From Metaphire vulgaris (Eukaryota > Annelida > Clitellata > Crassiclitellata > Megascolecidae), in assembly GCA_018105865.1 (NCBI GenBank), contig CM030867.1:4963869-5027868 (forward strand): 64,000 nucleotides of DNA, in the 5' to 3' direction. Numbering within the stretch: position 1 is the first letter of the stretch; each line of letters opens with the position of its first letter. The position numbers and the translations under genes are program-made. Shown here in pieces: positions 33,641-45,502 of this stretch. The notes under the pieces were generated by a model. That model made no database searches. It was not told where the DNA came from and saw only the letters and a list, made by a program, of their open reading frames with translations.

Positions 33641-34152
33641 CTTAACACTAGAATGATGACATGCGTCAATTGACGCCAGTGACGTCATTGCCATGATATC
33701 CCTCCTCTAGTAATGACAAGAAATATCTGAAAAAAATGACTTTTATTTACTTGATGTTCTTCATTGAAATATGGAAACAAATAATAGTTTCAACATATGG
33801 GTGTTTCAGTAGAATCTGTTCTAACCCAGAATGACGAGGGTACATCATTTGATGCAAGTTCAAATACAGCTAGCTATACATAAGAATAATAGTGTAAAAA
33901 CCTCATTAACGCCAAGTTATTGTCATCCTTATTCTAATCATTGTCCTTGCAACTGCTGCAAATATTTGCCATGCATTTGCCACATGTAGCACATTTACAA
34001 ATACCACATAAAGTTACAGTAAGGTTTTGATTGCATGCCAGTCGCACCTGGCAGTTGACCCTCTTACTCAGCTGTTCAGAACTTGCCAATGCTGCAGAAG
34101 TTGGTGACTTCATATTAGCAGATTTTGCGGCTTCTGTTAAATCCTGTGCTTA

Positions 34153-34607
34153 CCGTATTTTCATGCCATATTGCCATGGCTTATAGGTGATTTTACAAGA
34201 AGAGTACCTTTGATGCGGCCTATAATAGGAAGCGACTTATACAAAAACATTTTTACAAATAGCAGGAGGCCCCTAACATAAAATAATTATACTGGTAATT
34301 ATAAATTCAGCAACGCCCTAACTAATAACTTAGCGCGTCATGAGGCTCGTAAGAATAATTCTAATTAAAAGAAGTTTAAAGAAGTTTAGTTTTAGTTTAG
34401 TTTAGTTTAGAAGTTTAGTTTAAAGAAGTTTATTTAAAAGAAGTTTATTTTACTTTATTACTGGCATTTTACCCGTGCTTTGCGGTTTTGCCATATACTT
34501 TTCTCAAAACACGCAACCGTTGATCGAGAAAGTAGCCCAAAATCTGTCTAAAGGTTGTTGTCGGACTTAGGAGTCAATGAGTCATCCTGAGCTGACTCTG
34601 GGAATTT

Positions 34608-34640
<33 letters not shown>

Positions 34641-36666
34641 AAGAGAGCGAGGAAGAGATAGGGAGGGTGAGAGCGAGAGAGGGGGATGGAGAGGGAGTGA
34701 GAGCGAGAGAGGGGGATGGAGAGGGAGAGAGAGCGAGAGAGGGGGACAGAGAAGAGAGGGAGAGAGCGCCATGAGGCGGTTAGCCTTGGGCAACCCTTCT
34801 TGGAAGTTAGTCATTGACCTACTTCAAGACTGCTCTATACACTCGCGGACAAGTCGACCTCACAGATAGGGCGACTCCGTTTTTGGTCAAACATTAAGTA
34901 ATTTGCTATGACCCTCATATAACTCGACAAGGAAATATTAGGGCCTACAGATTTCTTGAATTGCATAATCTATCATATTAAAATCGTTATTCTGTATGTC
35001 TGTTACCTTCGAGCGTTCTGATTGGTTGTGTTCGAGCGTTCTGATTGTTTGGCTGTGTGAGCGTTCTGATTGGTTGGCTCAACTTGGCTGTGTGAGCGTT
35101 CTGATTGATTACCTTCAAGCGTTCTGATTGGTTGGCTGGGTGAGCGTTCTGATTGGTCATTCTGGAATATTCGTTGCCTCGAGTGACGCGGTTTAGCGCA
35201 GCGCAGCGGCAGCGAGCTCGCCTCGCCTCATGCGAAATGGCGAGCCTTCGAGTTCTAGTTATACCTGAAAACAGCATCGTAGCATTCTCGGACGTGTGTC
35301 TAGTCTAGAGTTCTACCGGTCATGTTGATGTAATGGCGTTGATTCAAGATGTGATGATCAAGCATCTTCAAAGTCGTTTCCAATCATAATGAGATTGTCA
35401 ACAATGTTATGGCACGTAATGCATTGCAAATCAGACTGTCAACAGTGCTATTACCCATAATGCATTGCAAAGATAGCGTGGACCACCATCTGGCCCACCA
35501 GCCGGCCGATTGTTGACTAGAACAGACTGTTAATTAGAACTGCGAGACCCCCCCCGTGGTCGAAGCGGGACTTTCAATAAACGATAAACAATTAATCTGT
35601 GTGTGTGGTCTTGGTAGAATCCTTCTTCTTCATAATTTTTTGTGGGAAAAGCACTAATTATTAGTTAGCAATAGCCTTGCTAGCATATCATTATTTGATA
35701 GACAAATGAAACCGCTGCCGAATTGCCCAGTTAAGAAAGGAGTCAGACGCCCATCGTGTTCTGACGGACACATCTTAAAATAGATAGTGTGCCTTAACGT
35801 TGTAATGCATTAGGCAATGAGTTTCTTTTAAAAAAATTCTTAGGAGAATTGCATTGACTCGGTGTTTCAAAGCGAATTTTAAGGCATAAATTTCTTGATT
35901 TATCTGCGAGTATATTGTGAGAAGGGTCCATCCCTTATAAATAGACTACGTAACAATTAAAAAAGCGCCCAGATTGAAGACTGGTTTATTCACACAAACA
36001 TTAGATTCGAAAACCATTACTTTCTCACTGTCAAACAAAGGGTCAGGAGTATTTTCCCACGCTTATTAAATAATTGGCAGTGCTCAAGACGGCAGAGAGA
36101 GGGACGGCAGAGAGAGGGAGGGCAGAGAGAGAGAGACATTGAGGGAGGTTGTGAACCAGCCTCTCTGACCGTTAAATTAATCCAGCTATTAAGCAAGTTT
36201 AGACAGTAAATAATTTGGATCATTCGTTTAACGTATTTCTCATGTCCTGGGCTATCAAAATGCTTGATCTAAATTGAATTTCTTCTTTTGTCTTATGAAT
36301 GCTGATAAGATAGAAGATTTATTTATGTTTAATAACTCTCTGTCTTTCTCCCTCTTTCTGTCTCTCCCTCCATCTCTTTCTCTCTCCGTCTCTCTCTTTC
36401 TCCTTCTCTCTCTCCATCTCTTTCTCTCTCTCTCCGTCTCTCTCCCTCCCTCCCTCTCTCTCCGTCTCTATCGCCCTCCCCGTCTGCCTCTTTCTTCGTT
36501 GGGAATAACTGCTTGTGTATATATAATGATACTGCAACATCAGGGCACGTGGCCTATATTCGTGTGTGGCTTATCTATGAAAATATTTACATGCCACTGG
36601 ATTTCTGCAGCCTGTAAATGTGGAGCGGCCTATAAATGTAAGCGGCGATTTGGCGTCAAAATACGG
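34153..36666. mobile_element. TA-type element with mirrored GA and CT tracts
   Basis: CCGTATTTTCATGCC at 34153 and the inverse of CCGTATTTTGACGCC ending at 36666. The flanks are TA and TG, so one side of the TA duplication has mutated. It interrupts the piggyBac transposase. Inside are a GA-rich tract (34605-34770), a minisatellite (34999-35160) and a CT-rich tract (36335-36490). The right 350 bp matches 53740-54944. No transposase was recognised. Confidence 0.78.
34999..35160. repeat. minisatellite of gagcgttctgattggtt units
   Basis: Six to seven imperfect repeats of (g)agcgttctgattggtt(ggctgtgt), varying in length from about 20 to 40 bp. Each holds attggt, the reverse of a CCAAT-like box. 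The 96-codon minus-strand frame across it is a by-product. Confidence 0.85.
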
Positions 36667-38370
36667 TGTTCGTATATGAAATCTCTTCATGATATAGTTG
36701 AGCCAGTGGTCTTCCTGAAGAGTACCCAAACTACCCATGCATTTACGCCGGCTAGGTCCAGGATACTGAAGAATACTGCCAGAAACTGGCAACCTTCATT
36801 GAGAACTGCTTGCACATTGAGTCAAACATGTCAATTCCACATTTATTCTTATTGTAATAAAGTACTGACTCTGATTTCTTCTTTCAATCTGACTGACACA
36901 ACACCCTTGTGTTGAGTGGACAACATCACAACCATTTTAGTAGACTTTGTTTGATACTTTACAAGATTTATTGTATCAGTACAGTAGAAAATCGAATCAT
37001 GTGTGGTCAGCTTTGTCTGATGCCAGAATCTCTTTTCTGTTCAAACGCATGGTTCCCACAAGAGATGTTCATTTGTTAAGAAGTTTGAGTGCGAGACCTC
37101 AACTAGTAAAAAAATTATTTGTTGTAATATTGCATCCTTGACAAAAGTACAGTTCCATGGTTTGACATTCAGGTAATACTTTGATTCAGCTTTAACTGAG
37201 ATCAAGAACTTTTATCTCAATTTATACGATTCTTTTGGCATGAACTGGGTGAACCAGTGGTGGGCTTTTGTGTGAAATAATTGCTCATCACTTGTCAACA
37301 ACAGTTCTGGTATGTATGCCTGTTGGCTGTTCTGCACAGTACCCATGACGTCATACAGAATTTGTCATCTTGCATGGCGAGTTGATCGGAAGTAAAATCT
37401 CGTGTATCTTTTTATTTCTGTGAAACGATCTCTGGTCGTTGTATTACGAAATGCCTGACACCCATGAGCCTCGGACCAGAGTAGATGAAGATTACATATA
37501 TGAACAGATTATATCTATCAAGTTTTCAATAAAATTCATGATGCTTACAACATTCTTCACTGAGTATATGCACATGCGTCAATTGATGCAGCGTTGTCGT
37601 TTTAGATATGACATTTTCGGCGTCGTTCTAGTGTTAATTACTTTAAGCTTTACCCATTCATGCAATTATTCACAAATAAGTAATAACAATATTTGCCATA
37701 ATATATTTCTAATTAATATTCTAATATAGTTTATAATTTATTTTTTTGTTGGGAAAATATTTTAATCTACGGTTGCACTATGAATTTCTGATATGCGTAT
37801 ACAGCTGCCGGGAATTTTAAGGTTGTCCATTATGCCGAGGAGAATGGAAACTGGGCAGCTGGTCTGGAATTTGATATAAACAAAGCCAACATTCGAATAT
37901 TATGAATATTACGAAAGCGCAATTTCAATTTAGAAAAAATGCCCCAATCAAAATAGCAGACCATGCAACACTACCTGTATACCCATTGTTAGAAGAACCA
38001 CTGCTAAAGTGGCCTACAGAACGGTGCTAGAAGGGCAGCGCTGTGAACATTGTTGATTTGCATTTTAATGTGCTTGCCATGGCAAAAGCCATGGGAAATA
38101 TTAAGGTTTTAAAGCATCAAACTGGTGGGCTTGACAATTCATGGGTCGCCACCAATTTTCAGTTAGACAGCACCCAACCATATCCCAAAAATTATCAGAA
38201 GGCTTAGACACTAAATTGACTGAATTTTAGATATTTATTATACATATGAGAGAACACCACAACTATAATTATCCACTAATTGGAAATGCCAATCAAACAT
38301 TGTTATGTTTTGACAGTCCATTTGAGTGAGCACTGAATATTAAAGGAGTCAAGACCGTTTCTATGGCTAC

Positions 38371-39941
38371 CAGTGATATTTAACTTATGAAAATAATTTT
38401 TTAATTCAATTTCTATTTGAGTTATGAAAGGGCACTATCTAATTAAATTTCAATTTCAGTTAATTTTGTCGCTTTAATTTCAGTTTAATTTCTAATTAAA
38501 GTTCAACAATAAATCCAATTTCAGTTTCAAATTCAGTTCAGTAATATGTCGCTGATTTCAATTCGTACTCGTCGAAGATGTTTTTGATTGCATCTCACAA
38601 ACCGTGCAGAGTAATTGCAATAACGATATAGCTAGTCAATAAATAATGCATTGAGCTTAAGGAATGCTCGCATTTCCAGTGATCGGTGCATACGGTTTCT
38701 TCTACCATAGCAGACCACACAGAGAGAATATTCAATGTACTGCACATCAAAAAAATTATTCTCTCTGTTTAACCTCACATTCGTCAACAATAAAGCTCTT
38801 AATATCTCTATGTTTATTCAATAAATATAGAGATAAAATCTGAGATATTAACCCCTTAACAGGGGAATTAAATTTTAAAAGTCGTCACCATTCTGGATAA
38901 TTAATTTTGGGAAAAAGCATTCATAGGAAATGTGAACATATACGTTTTAAATTTACTATATCTCAGGCTATATAGAAGCTAAAGAAATGAGGTTTGCGCC
39001 ATTGTTTAGTATTTTTATTATTCTTTCTAACCATCTGTGCCCCAAAAATTTAGGGGTAGGGTCCACTCTACAGCCTAAAATCGGACCTCCTCCCCAAAAT
39101 TTTGTTCAAAGCTCAATAGCAAAAAATTTTCAGCAGTAACCCCACTTTGGTCAGCGGCAAACTTGTAAAGGGATGTCAGAGGAACAAAATAAATAGAAAA
39201 TTGTGAAAATCTGACAACATTTGGTAGAGATAGATCGATTCTAACGCGGAAAAAGTCGCAAATGTCGAATTCTCTAAGTTATTAGTCGGACCCCTCTCCA
39301 AAGAATATATATTTTCTCTTTTAGGAGGCGATACAGATGAAAAATAGGTGACATCTATCGAATGGATGGGTACTAAAGCGTTTTATAGTGTAAAATGTAT
39401 ATTTTATATCGAGTGGCATGGATGAAACGCTACGGAATTTCATGACGAGTAACGCTCGGGGAACCCATATAACGTAAGATAGCGGTGGACGAGCGGTACT
39501 CAGGGATCCCAGCTAACGGGTTAAGAGTTGCTGCCTGCTGGAGTAATTGTAGTGCAGTCAAAACGTAACAGAATGAAGTGTTGCAATGGTAGGACCAATG
39601 GTACAACCTGGATGGCCGGCCAGCCCATACATGAATCCCACTGGTAGTGTAGTCGGTGGGTAAAAGTTAAACTGCTCTAGTCAGTAATAGCGGACTCTGG
39701 CACTTGGCAAGTTGGCAGTGCTGAAAAGATGATGCTTCTGCATGGTAAATATGTAAATTGTAATAATAAAACTTCAGAAATAATTTCTATTTCAATTTAT
39801 AATTTCGTTTTTTAAACTGAATTCCTATTTCTTTTTCAGTTTCAGTTGTTGAGATATTTGCTAATTTCAGTTACTATTTCATTTAACGAAAACCGTTAAT
39901 TTACGTTCCTATTTTAATTGCCGTTAACAATAAAATCACTG
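38371..39941. mobile_element. hAT element with AATTTCAATTT subterminal repeats
   Basis: CAGTGATATT at the left and the inverse of CAGTGATTTT at the right; atggctac is duplicated at 38363-38370 and 39942-39949. Arms of about 200 bp at each end are dense in aatttcagtt/aatttctaatt units. A TTAA MITE (38848-39524) is inserted inside. No transposase. Confidence 0.86.
38848..39524 (+). mobile_element. TTAA-flanked MITE, nested in the hAT element
   Basis: TTAACCCCTTAACAGGGG at the left and the inverse of TTAACCCGTTAGC at the right. The single module (caggctatatagaagctaaag..) matches 15129. The right half carries gtgacatctatcgaatggatggg, as in 30832. Confidence 0.83.
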
Positions 39942-40647
39942 ATGGCTACTGCTGGGCCAGCAGTGCTGGCCATGAAAAGTCAAGATTTATGGTCATGCTT
40001 TCTTGCTACTACCGTACATAATTTTTAAATGCAAACTACTGCTAAAAGGAATGGAATTCCCAAAAGGGGTTTATATTTTGGTCCATCCAAAAAGATGGAT
40101 GGATGAGCAACTAATGATCAATTGGTTGAAAACAGCCTGGGAAATGCAACCTGGCGAACTTTTAACAAACCAGTCATTACTAGTCTTAGACGCGTTCTGC
40201 TGTCACAGAATGCCTGTGGTAAAAAAATTATAGATAAGAAAAAGATAAGACCAATCTGGCCATCATTTCAGACAGAATGACGAGCATGCTTCAGCCATTG
40301 GACATTTGCGCGAACAAACTGTTTAGATATGCATTAAAACAAAAATGAAATTCGTGGCTTGTCGACGGCTGGAGGTCAAATGGGTGCACTGACTTTAGTA
40401 GAAATTCCCAGCAGATCAATGAGATCTAGTTAAGCCTCGATCCTCAAATTATAGTGCACGGATTTCTTAATCGTTGCATATCAATTGAAATGCAAAGGAG
40501 TGAAGATGACCTTTGTGTGGACAGACGTTGATGAAGCAACCATGAACAATGACGATGGTTCAAATTGACAATAAATATGACAATTTATTTTATGAGGACA
40601 ACATTTAAATTGCTGGAGACAAAATTGGCTTGTTGTTAATTTTGATG

Positions 40648-40648
40648 T

Positions 40649-40721
<73 letters not shown>
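40648..40721. repeat. (GAT)n microsatellite
   Basis: About 24 near-perfect GAT units downstream of the pogo-like remnant. Confidence 0.93.
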
Positions 40722-41446
40722 CAAGAATTTGAGGGTTTTTATTTTTTTACAGGAATGTTACATAATTTTTGTGACTTTTGCATAATTGAATAAAGTTGAA
40801 CTGAATTAAGTCCTGATAGTCAGTATTAGTCACCCTGTTGGCTTGAGAGCTTGTTAAGGCTAATTTTGACATACTTACTTAGCACATATATATATCTCTC
40901 TTTGAAAATAAATAAAAAAATCGTGGTTGTTTTTTATTTTGCAAGTGGTCACAATTAGAATTTACTGAAATTTTTGATTTAGACTATATTATTAGAATTA
41001 GAAAAACTAGGTAGAACACAAAATATAGGAATTGGAGCCTGGAATGTCAGAACACTGAAATATGCTGGAAGACTAACACTGGTCATACAGGAAATAAACA
41101 AATACCAATGGGACATTGTAGGGTTATCTGAGACTAGATGGAAAGGAAGAGGAGACTTCTACACAACAGTAGAAGGATTACAGTACCAAGTGCTATGCTC
41201 AGGAAGAGATGATGAAATATCTCGGGAAGGAGTGGCATTACTACTAAATCAAAAGGCAGCCAAAGCACTTATTGGATATCAAGAATAATTATGGCTAGAT
41301 TCACTACAAAATTCTGCAAAATGACAGTGATACAAACATATGCACCAACAAGTGACAGTACAGAAGAGGTAATTGATAGCTTCTATGGGGAAATGCAACA
41401 AACAGTTCCACAGTTCACCAGTTCCAAAACATGACATTTTAATCAT

Positions 41447-41532
41447 CACAGGAGACTGGAATGCTAAAGTTGGGACAGACTATGGTCTGTGGTCTATGGT
41501 CTGTCCCAACTTTAGCATTCCAGTCTCCTGTG
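41447..41532. repeat. 34-bp perfect inverted repeat inside the endonuclease
   Basis: The arms 41447-41480 and 41499-41532 are exact inverses (cacaggagactggaatgcta.. through ..gggacagac) with an 18-base loop. The arm encodes the TGDWNAKVGT catalytic motif, so an inverted copy of this motif was pasted beside the original. It breaks the endonuclease frame. Confidence 0.92.
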
Positions 41533-41977
41533 TTGTATATCATATCAATCACTTGGGGAGGTACTATTGGCAAACATGGGATTGGAGAAGAAAATGATAG
41601 AGGGGAAAGATTACTTTACTTTTGTGCATCAAACAAATTGTCAATAATGAACACATTTTTGAAAAAAGACCAAATAAAAAGTGGACTTGGGAATCACCAG
41701 ATGGGAAAACAAAAAATATGATAGACTATATCATTATTAATAGAAGATGGAAAACAAATGTATTGGATGTAAGAATATGTGCAGCTAAAATTGGGTCAGA
41801 TCACAAACTGGTGATGTCAAAGATCAAGATGCAACTAAGGAAACTACAATGGACAAAAGGAAGAATAAACGTTAATGTTGCAAAACTGGAGGAAGAGGAA
41901 ACAAGGATCAAATACGAACAAGAAATAAAGAATAAAATGGACAAAACAACTCAGCAAGCTTCTGTAGAAGAACACTG

Positions 41978-42057
41978 GCGTGTGTAAAGCGCTCTTGATC
42001 TTGGCCTGCTATGACTATAGCGCTATATAAATTGGTTTAATAACTAACTAACTAACT
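41978..42057 (+). mobile_element. minimal L2-like 3' end insertion
   Basis: Only the 3' UTR core (taaagcgctcttgatcttgg..gcgctatataaattgg) and an (ACTA)n tail (42036-42057) are present, about 80 bases, inside the RTE linker. It is flanked by EEHWR on the left and KEA.TEAS on the right, so it is a drastically 5'-truncated insertion. Confidence 0.83.
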
Positions 42058-42184
42058 AAAGGAAGCAATTACAGAAGCATCTCTGAACACAGTGGGAAGA
42101 AAAAAGCAACCTCACAAAAGGAATGGGTCAGTCAAGAAGTCAAACAACTCTGTGAACAAAGAAGAATATTAAGAATGGAATCAT

Positions 42185-42519
42185 ATCATCATCATCATAA
42201 TTGCTCTCTGCCAACTCATTAGTGGCAATAGCTAGTCAGAAAACATTTCCAGGCCTTTTTGTCAAATGTTAATTTTCCTCCTTCCGCAATTGTCAATTGT
42301 CTTTCTTTAAAATCTTCTTTTATGTTGTCTATCCATTTTCTTCTGGGCCTGTCTCTTCCTGTTTACCTTCCTTGTATGTATAGAGTGCTTTTTTGGGAAG
42401 TCTTGAGTCTTCCATCCTGTTTACATGTCCATACCATGTAAACCTCCTTTTTCTGATTTTGTCCATGATGGTATTCTTTAGTCCAATCCGCTGCTGTATA
42501 TCTTCATTTCTAAGTTTTT
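42185..42519 (-). mobile_element. RTE-like (family B) 3' end inserted in its own relative
   Basis: The minus strand reads IQKLRNEDIQQRIGLKNTIM, RRFTWYGHVNRMEDSRLPKK and ALYTYKEGK, with an (ATG)n tail (antisense atcatcatcatc at 42185). gaatcat is duplicated at 42178-42184 and 42520-42526. Excision restores ..RMES|SNEQQINW.. in frame. Nearly identical to 20985-21320. Confidence 0.9.
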
Positions 42520-42904
42520 GAATCATCTAACGAGCAACAAATCAACTGGATAACAAGAGAAATTAAAAGAAAACTGAAGAGAGATAAAGAGGGATGGCTG
42601 CAAAATAAATGTACAGAAATACAAAATAATTTCAGTGCAAACAGGACACGGGAAGTCTCGAGTCTTCCATCCTGTTTACATGTCCATACCATGTAAGCCT
42701 CCTTTTTCTGATTTTGTCCATGATGGTATTCTTTAGTCCAATCCACTGCTGTATATCTTCATTTCTAAGTTTTTGAATCATCTGACAAGCAACAAATCAA
42801 CTGGATAACAAGAGAAATTAAAAGAAAACTGAAGAGGGATAAAGAGGGATGGCTGCAAAATAAGTGTACAGAAATACAAAATAATTTCAGTGCAAACAGG
42901 ACAC
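42396..42904. repeat. 255-bp tandem duplication
   Basis: Unit 1 (42396-42649) and unit 2 (42650-42904) are near identical, both starting gggaagtct.gagtcttccatcc and ending aacaggacac. The junctions share gggaag. The unit spans the end of the reversed insert and the following linker, so the duplication came after that insertion. Confidence 0.9.
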
Positions 42905-43244
42905 GGGAAGCATAAAAAGACATAAATATAATAAGCGATGATTTTGAAATGAAAATGACTACAATCAAAGATAAACAAAGTAAAGCAATAACCAACCAAA
43001 ATGAAGTTAAATTAAGATGGAAAGAATACTTTGAAGAGTTATACAATACCCAGAACAAGACAGATCCAAATATACTAGTCGAAATATCAAGCATGAACCT
43101 AGAGAAATCTACAGAAGACTTCCTTAAAACAGAAATAGAACAAGCAATAAAAGAACTAAAAAGAAATAAAGCACCAGGAATTGACAATATCCCAGCAGAA
43201 CTAATAAAGACCAGAGAAGACACAATAGTGAATGCATTTCATGT

Positions 43245-43900
43245 ATGTACGTATGTATACTGGACTATTTATATAGCCATAAGCATAGCGGGACCAAAGA
43301 CAAAGGCGCTTTACAAAGGGTATGACTCCCGAAATAGATGGTATTTTAGTCTGTTTTAAAAAATGGGTCAGTCTTTGATTCTTCTGATTTCCAGCGGAAT
43401 GGTATTCCATAGAGGTGGTCCGCCTCGTTAGAAGGCACGATCTCCTAGGGTAGGGATCTTGAGCGGCCTCAGGACAACCAAGGTCTAGAGAGGACGACGA
43501 TCGCAGTGTCGATTGTCTGAGAGTGTCACTGGAGGGTATTACAAGTCGCGCTAGGTATTCTGGACTGACTTGGCCGGTGATGATGCCATGAATTATGAGG
43601 CACCTCTTAAAGATAATACGTTCTCGGACGCGAAGCCAGTGGAGCTTGTATCTCATGAGAGGTGTTATGCTCGGCCGGCAGTCCTGGCGGTAGATTAGTC
43701 TGGCGGCGATGTTGAGGATATCTTGGATATTAATTGTTCAGGAATACCATAGACAAGACTATTACAATAGTCAACAGAGGAGACCACTGAGGCGAGAACG
43801 CACTGTAGGGCAGTGGAGGTGGAAAGTGCTTTCCTGACTTGACGGAGCTTGTACATGCAGCTCTTTGTCAAGTTCGTGATATGATCCGCCATGGATCATA
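43245..43900 (-). mobile_element. L2-like LINE 3' end with (ACAT)n tail
   Basis: Minus strand: MADHITNLTKSCMYKLRQVR, SSVDYCNSLVYGIPEQL, YKLHWLRVRERIIFKRCLII and VSPEYLARLVIPSS. The tail is antisense tgtatgtacgtatgtat at 43243-43259. tcatgt is duplicated (43239-43244, 43901-43906), and excision restores NAF|HVLLNKIYY of the host RT. Confidence 0.87.
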
Positions 43901-44229
43901 TCATGTGCTACTAAATAAGATATACTACTCAGACACTGTGCCTGAAGACTGGAGTAGAGGAATAAATAGAGGTATTAGAGGTAAATAAATAGAGGTATAA
44001 ACCTATATACAAGAGAAAAGGAGAAAATGGACTGCAACAATTATCGAGTAATTACATTCCTGAGCATCCCAGGGAAGGTTTTATCTAAAGTACTCCAGAG
44101 GAGAATAAGTGCATATGGGAAAGAAGTACTTGGTGAGGAGCAAGCAGGATTTTGACCGGGAAGAAGCACAGTTGACCACTATATACTATTAGACAAATCT
44201 TCGAAAAAATATTGAGACTAACAATACAT

Positions 44230-45089
44230 CATCATCATCATCAGTGTTTCTGTCTTTCGACAGGTCCAGGTATCCAGTTTTCCCACTCCGATCGATTGCT
44301 TGCTTCTTCTTTGAGTTCCTGATATCCTTTATTCATCATCTGCTCCAACATCATCTTTCTCGGTCTACCTCTCACTCTCTTTCCCTCCATTTTTCCTTCG
44401 ATTATTGTTCTTAGAAGAGAGTCATGTCGAAGGACATGTCCCATCCAATTTCTCTGTCTTTTCCAGATTGTATCTATCAGACTTCTGTCTTCCTCTATCT
44501 CCTTCATGACTTCCTCATTTGTCTTATGCTCTGTGTATTTTGCTTTTAGCATTTTACTCCAAATCCACATTTCAAAAGCCTCTAATCGTTTTATATCTTC
44601 CTTTCTCATTGTCCACGTCTCCGCCCCATACAATGCCACACTCCATATCAATGTTTTTACCAATCTCTTTTTTAGGTTTAGTTTTAGTTTGCTTTGCATC
44701 AGCTCCTTTCTCTTATAAAAAGCTTCCTTTGCTATTGCTATACGTCTTCTTATCTCTTTATTGCATCTGGCATCGGTTGTTATCAGACTTCCTACATAGC
44801 TAAATTCCTTCACTTGCTATATGTTTTGTCCATACACCTTTATTTCCACTCTCATTCTTTCTTTTTTACTTATTACCATAACTTTAGTCTTTTTTGTATT
44901 GATTCTCATTCCATACTTTTCTGACACTTGTATCAGTTTATCCATTACTTCCTGTAGCCCTTTTTGATTACTTGCTAGCATGGTCTGATCGTCTGCGAAG
45001 CGCAGCGCCTTTACTAGTACTCCTCCGACTTTGACTCCCTTATCTGTATTCTCCATCGCCTCTTGTACTAATTCTTCGACTAATTCTTC
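44230..45089 (-). mobile_element. RTE-like LINE (family C) 3' end with 14-bp target duplication
   Basis: Minus strand from 45098: VGGVLVKALRFADDQTMLAS, NQKGLQEVMDKLIQ, KYGMRINTKKTKVMVISKKE, then FSYVGSLITTDARCNKEIRR, WSVALYGAETWTM, MGHVLRHDSLLRTIIEGKME and GRPRKMMLEQM. The 190-codon frame 44241-44813 is intact. The tail is antisense catcatcatcatc. gactaacaatacat is duplicated at 44216-44229 and 45090-45103. Confidence 0.92.
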
Positions 45090-45502
45090 GACTAACAATA
45101 CATGCTACATTAACTTTATTGACTACAAACAAGGTTTTGATTCAGTGTGGCACGATGGGCTGTGGCAAGGAATGAGAAATTTCGGAATTGAAGAAAAATT
45201 AATAAACCTAATACGAACAGTGTATAGAAAAGCAGAAAAGGCAGTGAGGGTTTAACATGAACTAACAGAATGGTTCAAGACAGAAGTACGAACAAGACAG
45301 GGATGTATTCTTTCACCAGTGCTGTTTATCATAATTCTTGAGGCCATATACAAAATAGTAACCAAAGACTTAAACATTGGTGTAAAGTGCTATGGAGAAA
45401 ATATTTATATTTTAAAGTTTGCAGATGACGTCACCTTGCTTGCTGAATCCAGGAAAGATCTACAAAAACTGACAAAGTCAATATCAAATAAAATAAGAGT
45501 TT

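Larger units (their letters stand above)
33930..37290 (-). pseudogene. piggyBac-type transposase, C-terminal part, split
   Basis: The minus-strand piece 37290-36669 shows MPKESYKLR..KFLISVKAES, then GIDMFDSMCKQFSMKVASFW and, after a stop, AGVNAWVVW, matching the conserved (G)xD.mD.Mc..Ys....W..a.F..m.D.a..NA.viw block of piggyBac transposases. The second piece, 34150-33930, continues AQDLTEAAKS..SAALA and a cysteine-rich end, LCGICKCATCGKCMANIC. That C-terminal Cys cluster is the usual zinc-binding tail of the family. The catalytic N-terminal half is not recognised, and stops and frameshifts are present. Confidence 0.8.
33642..37637 (-). mobile_element. piggyBac element with decayed transposase
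   Basis: TTAACACTAGAATGATGAC at the left and the inverse of TTAACACTAGAACGACGCC at the right; TTAA at 33642-33645 and 37634-37637. A further inverted gcgtcaattgacgc/gcgtcaattgatgc pair sits inside each end. The transposase is on the minus strand and is split by a 2.5-kb TA element. The insertion lies at the 5' end of the antisense L2-like LINE. Confidence 0.88.
37798..40560 (+). pseudogene. pogo/Tigger-like transposase remnant, split
   Basis: The N-terminal piece reads YTAAGNFKVVHYAEENGNWA (37798-37900), a helix-turn-helix start like those of Tigger/jerky proteins. The middle (about 38330-38370, then 39950-40010) gives KGVKTVSMAT..|AMKS. The C-terminal piece (40003-40340) is LPYIIFKCKLLLKGMEFPKG, VHPKRWMDEQLMINWLKTAW, NQSLLVLDAFCCHRM and TSMLQPLDICANK, the DDE core LVLDAF..H and LQPLD motifs. 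A hAT element (38371-39941) sits in the middle. Frameshifts and stops elsewhere. Confidence 0.8.

Noticed and set aside
34548..34869. Arg/Glu- and Ser/Leu/Pro-rich open frames over GAGA/CTCT tracts, also at 36319-36540 and 53438-54094
   Set aside because: Low-complexity dinucleotide-like repeats keep frames open by chance on both strands.
34999..35160. Regularly repeated units resembling a CRISPR array
   Set aside because: Units are imperfect, of unequal spacing, without unique spacers, in an animal intron; a minisatellite.
36274..36915. 213-codon + strand frame
   Set aside because: Its left part is a CT-rich tract and its right part lies opposite the minus-strand piggyBac transposase; no motif of its own.
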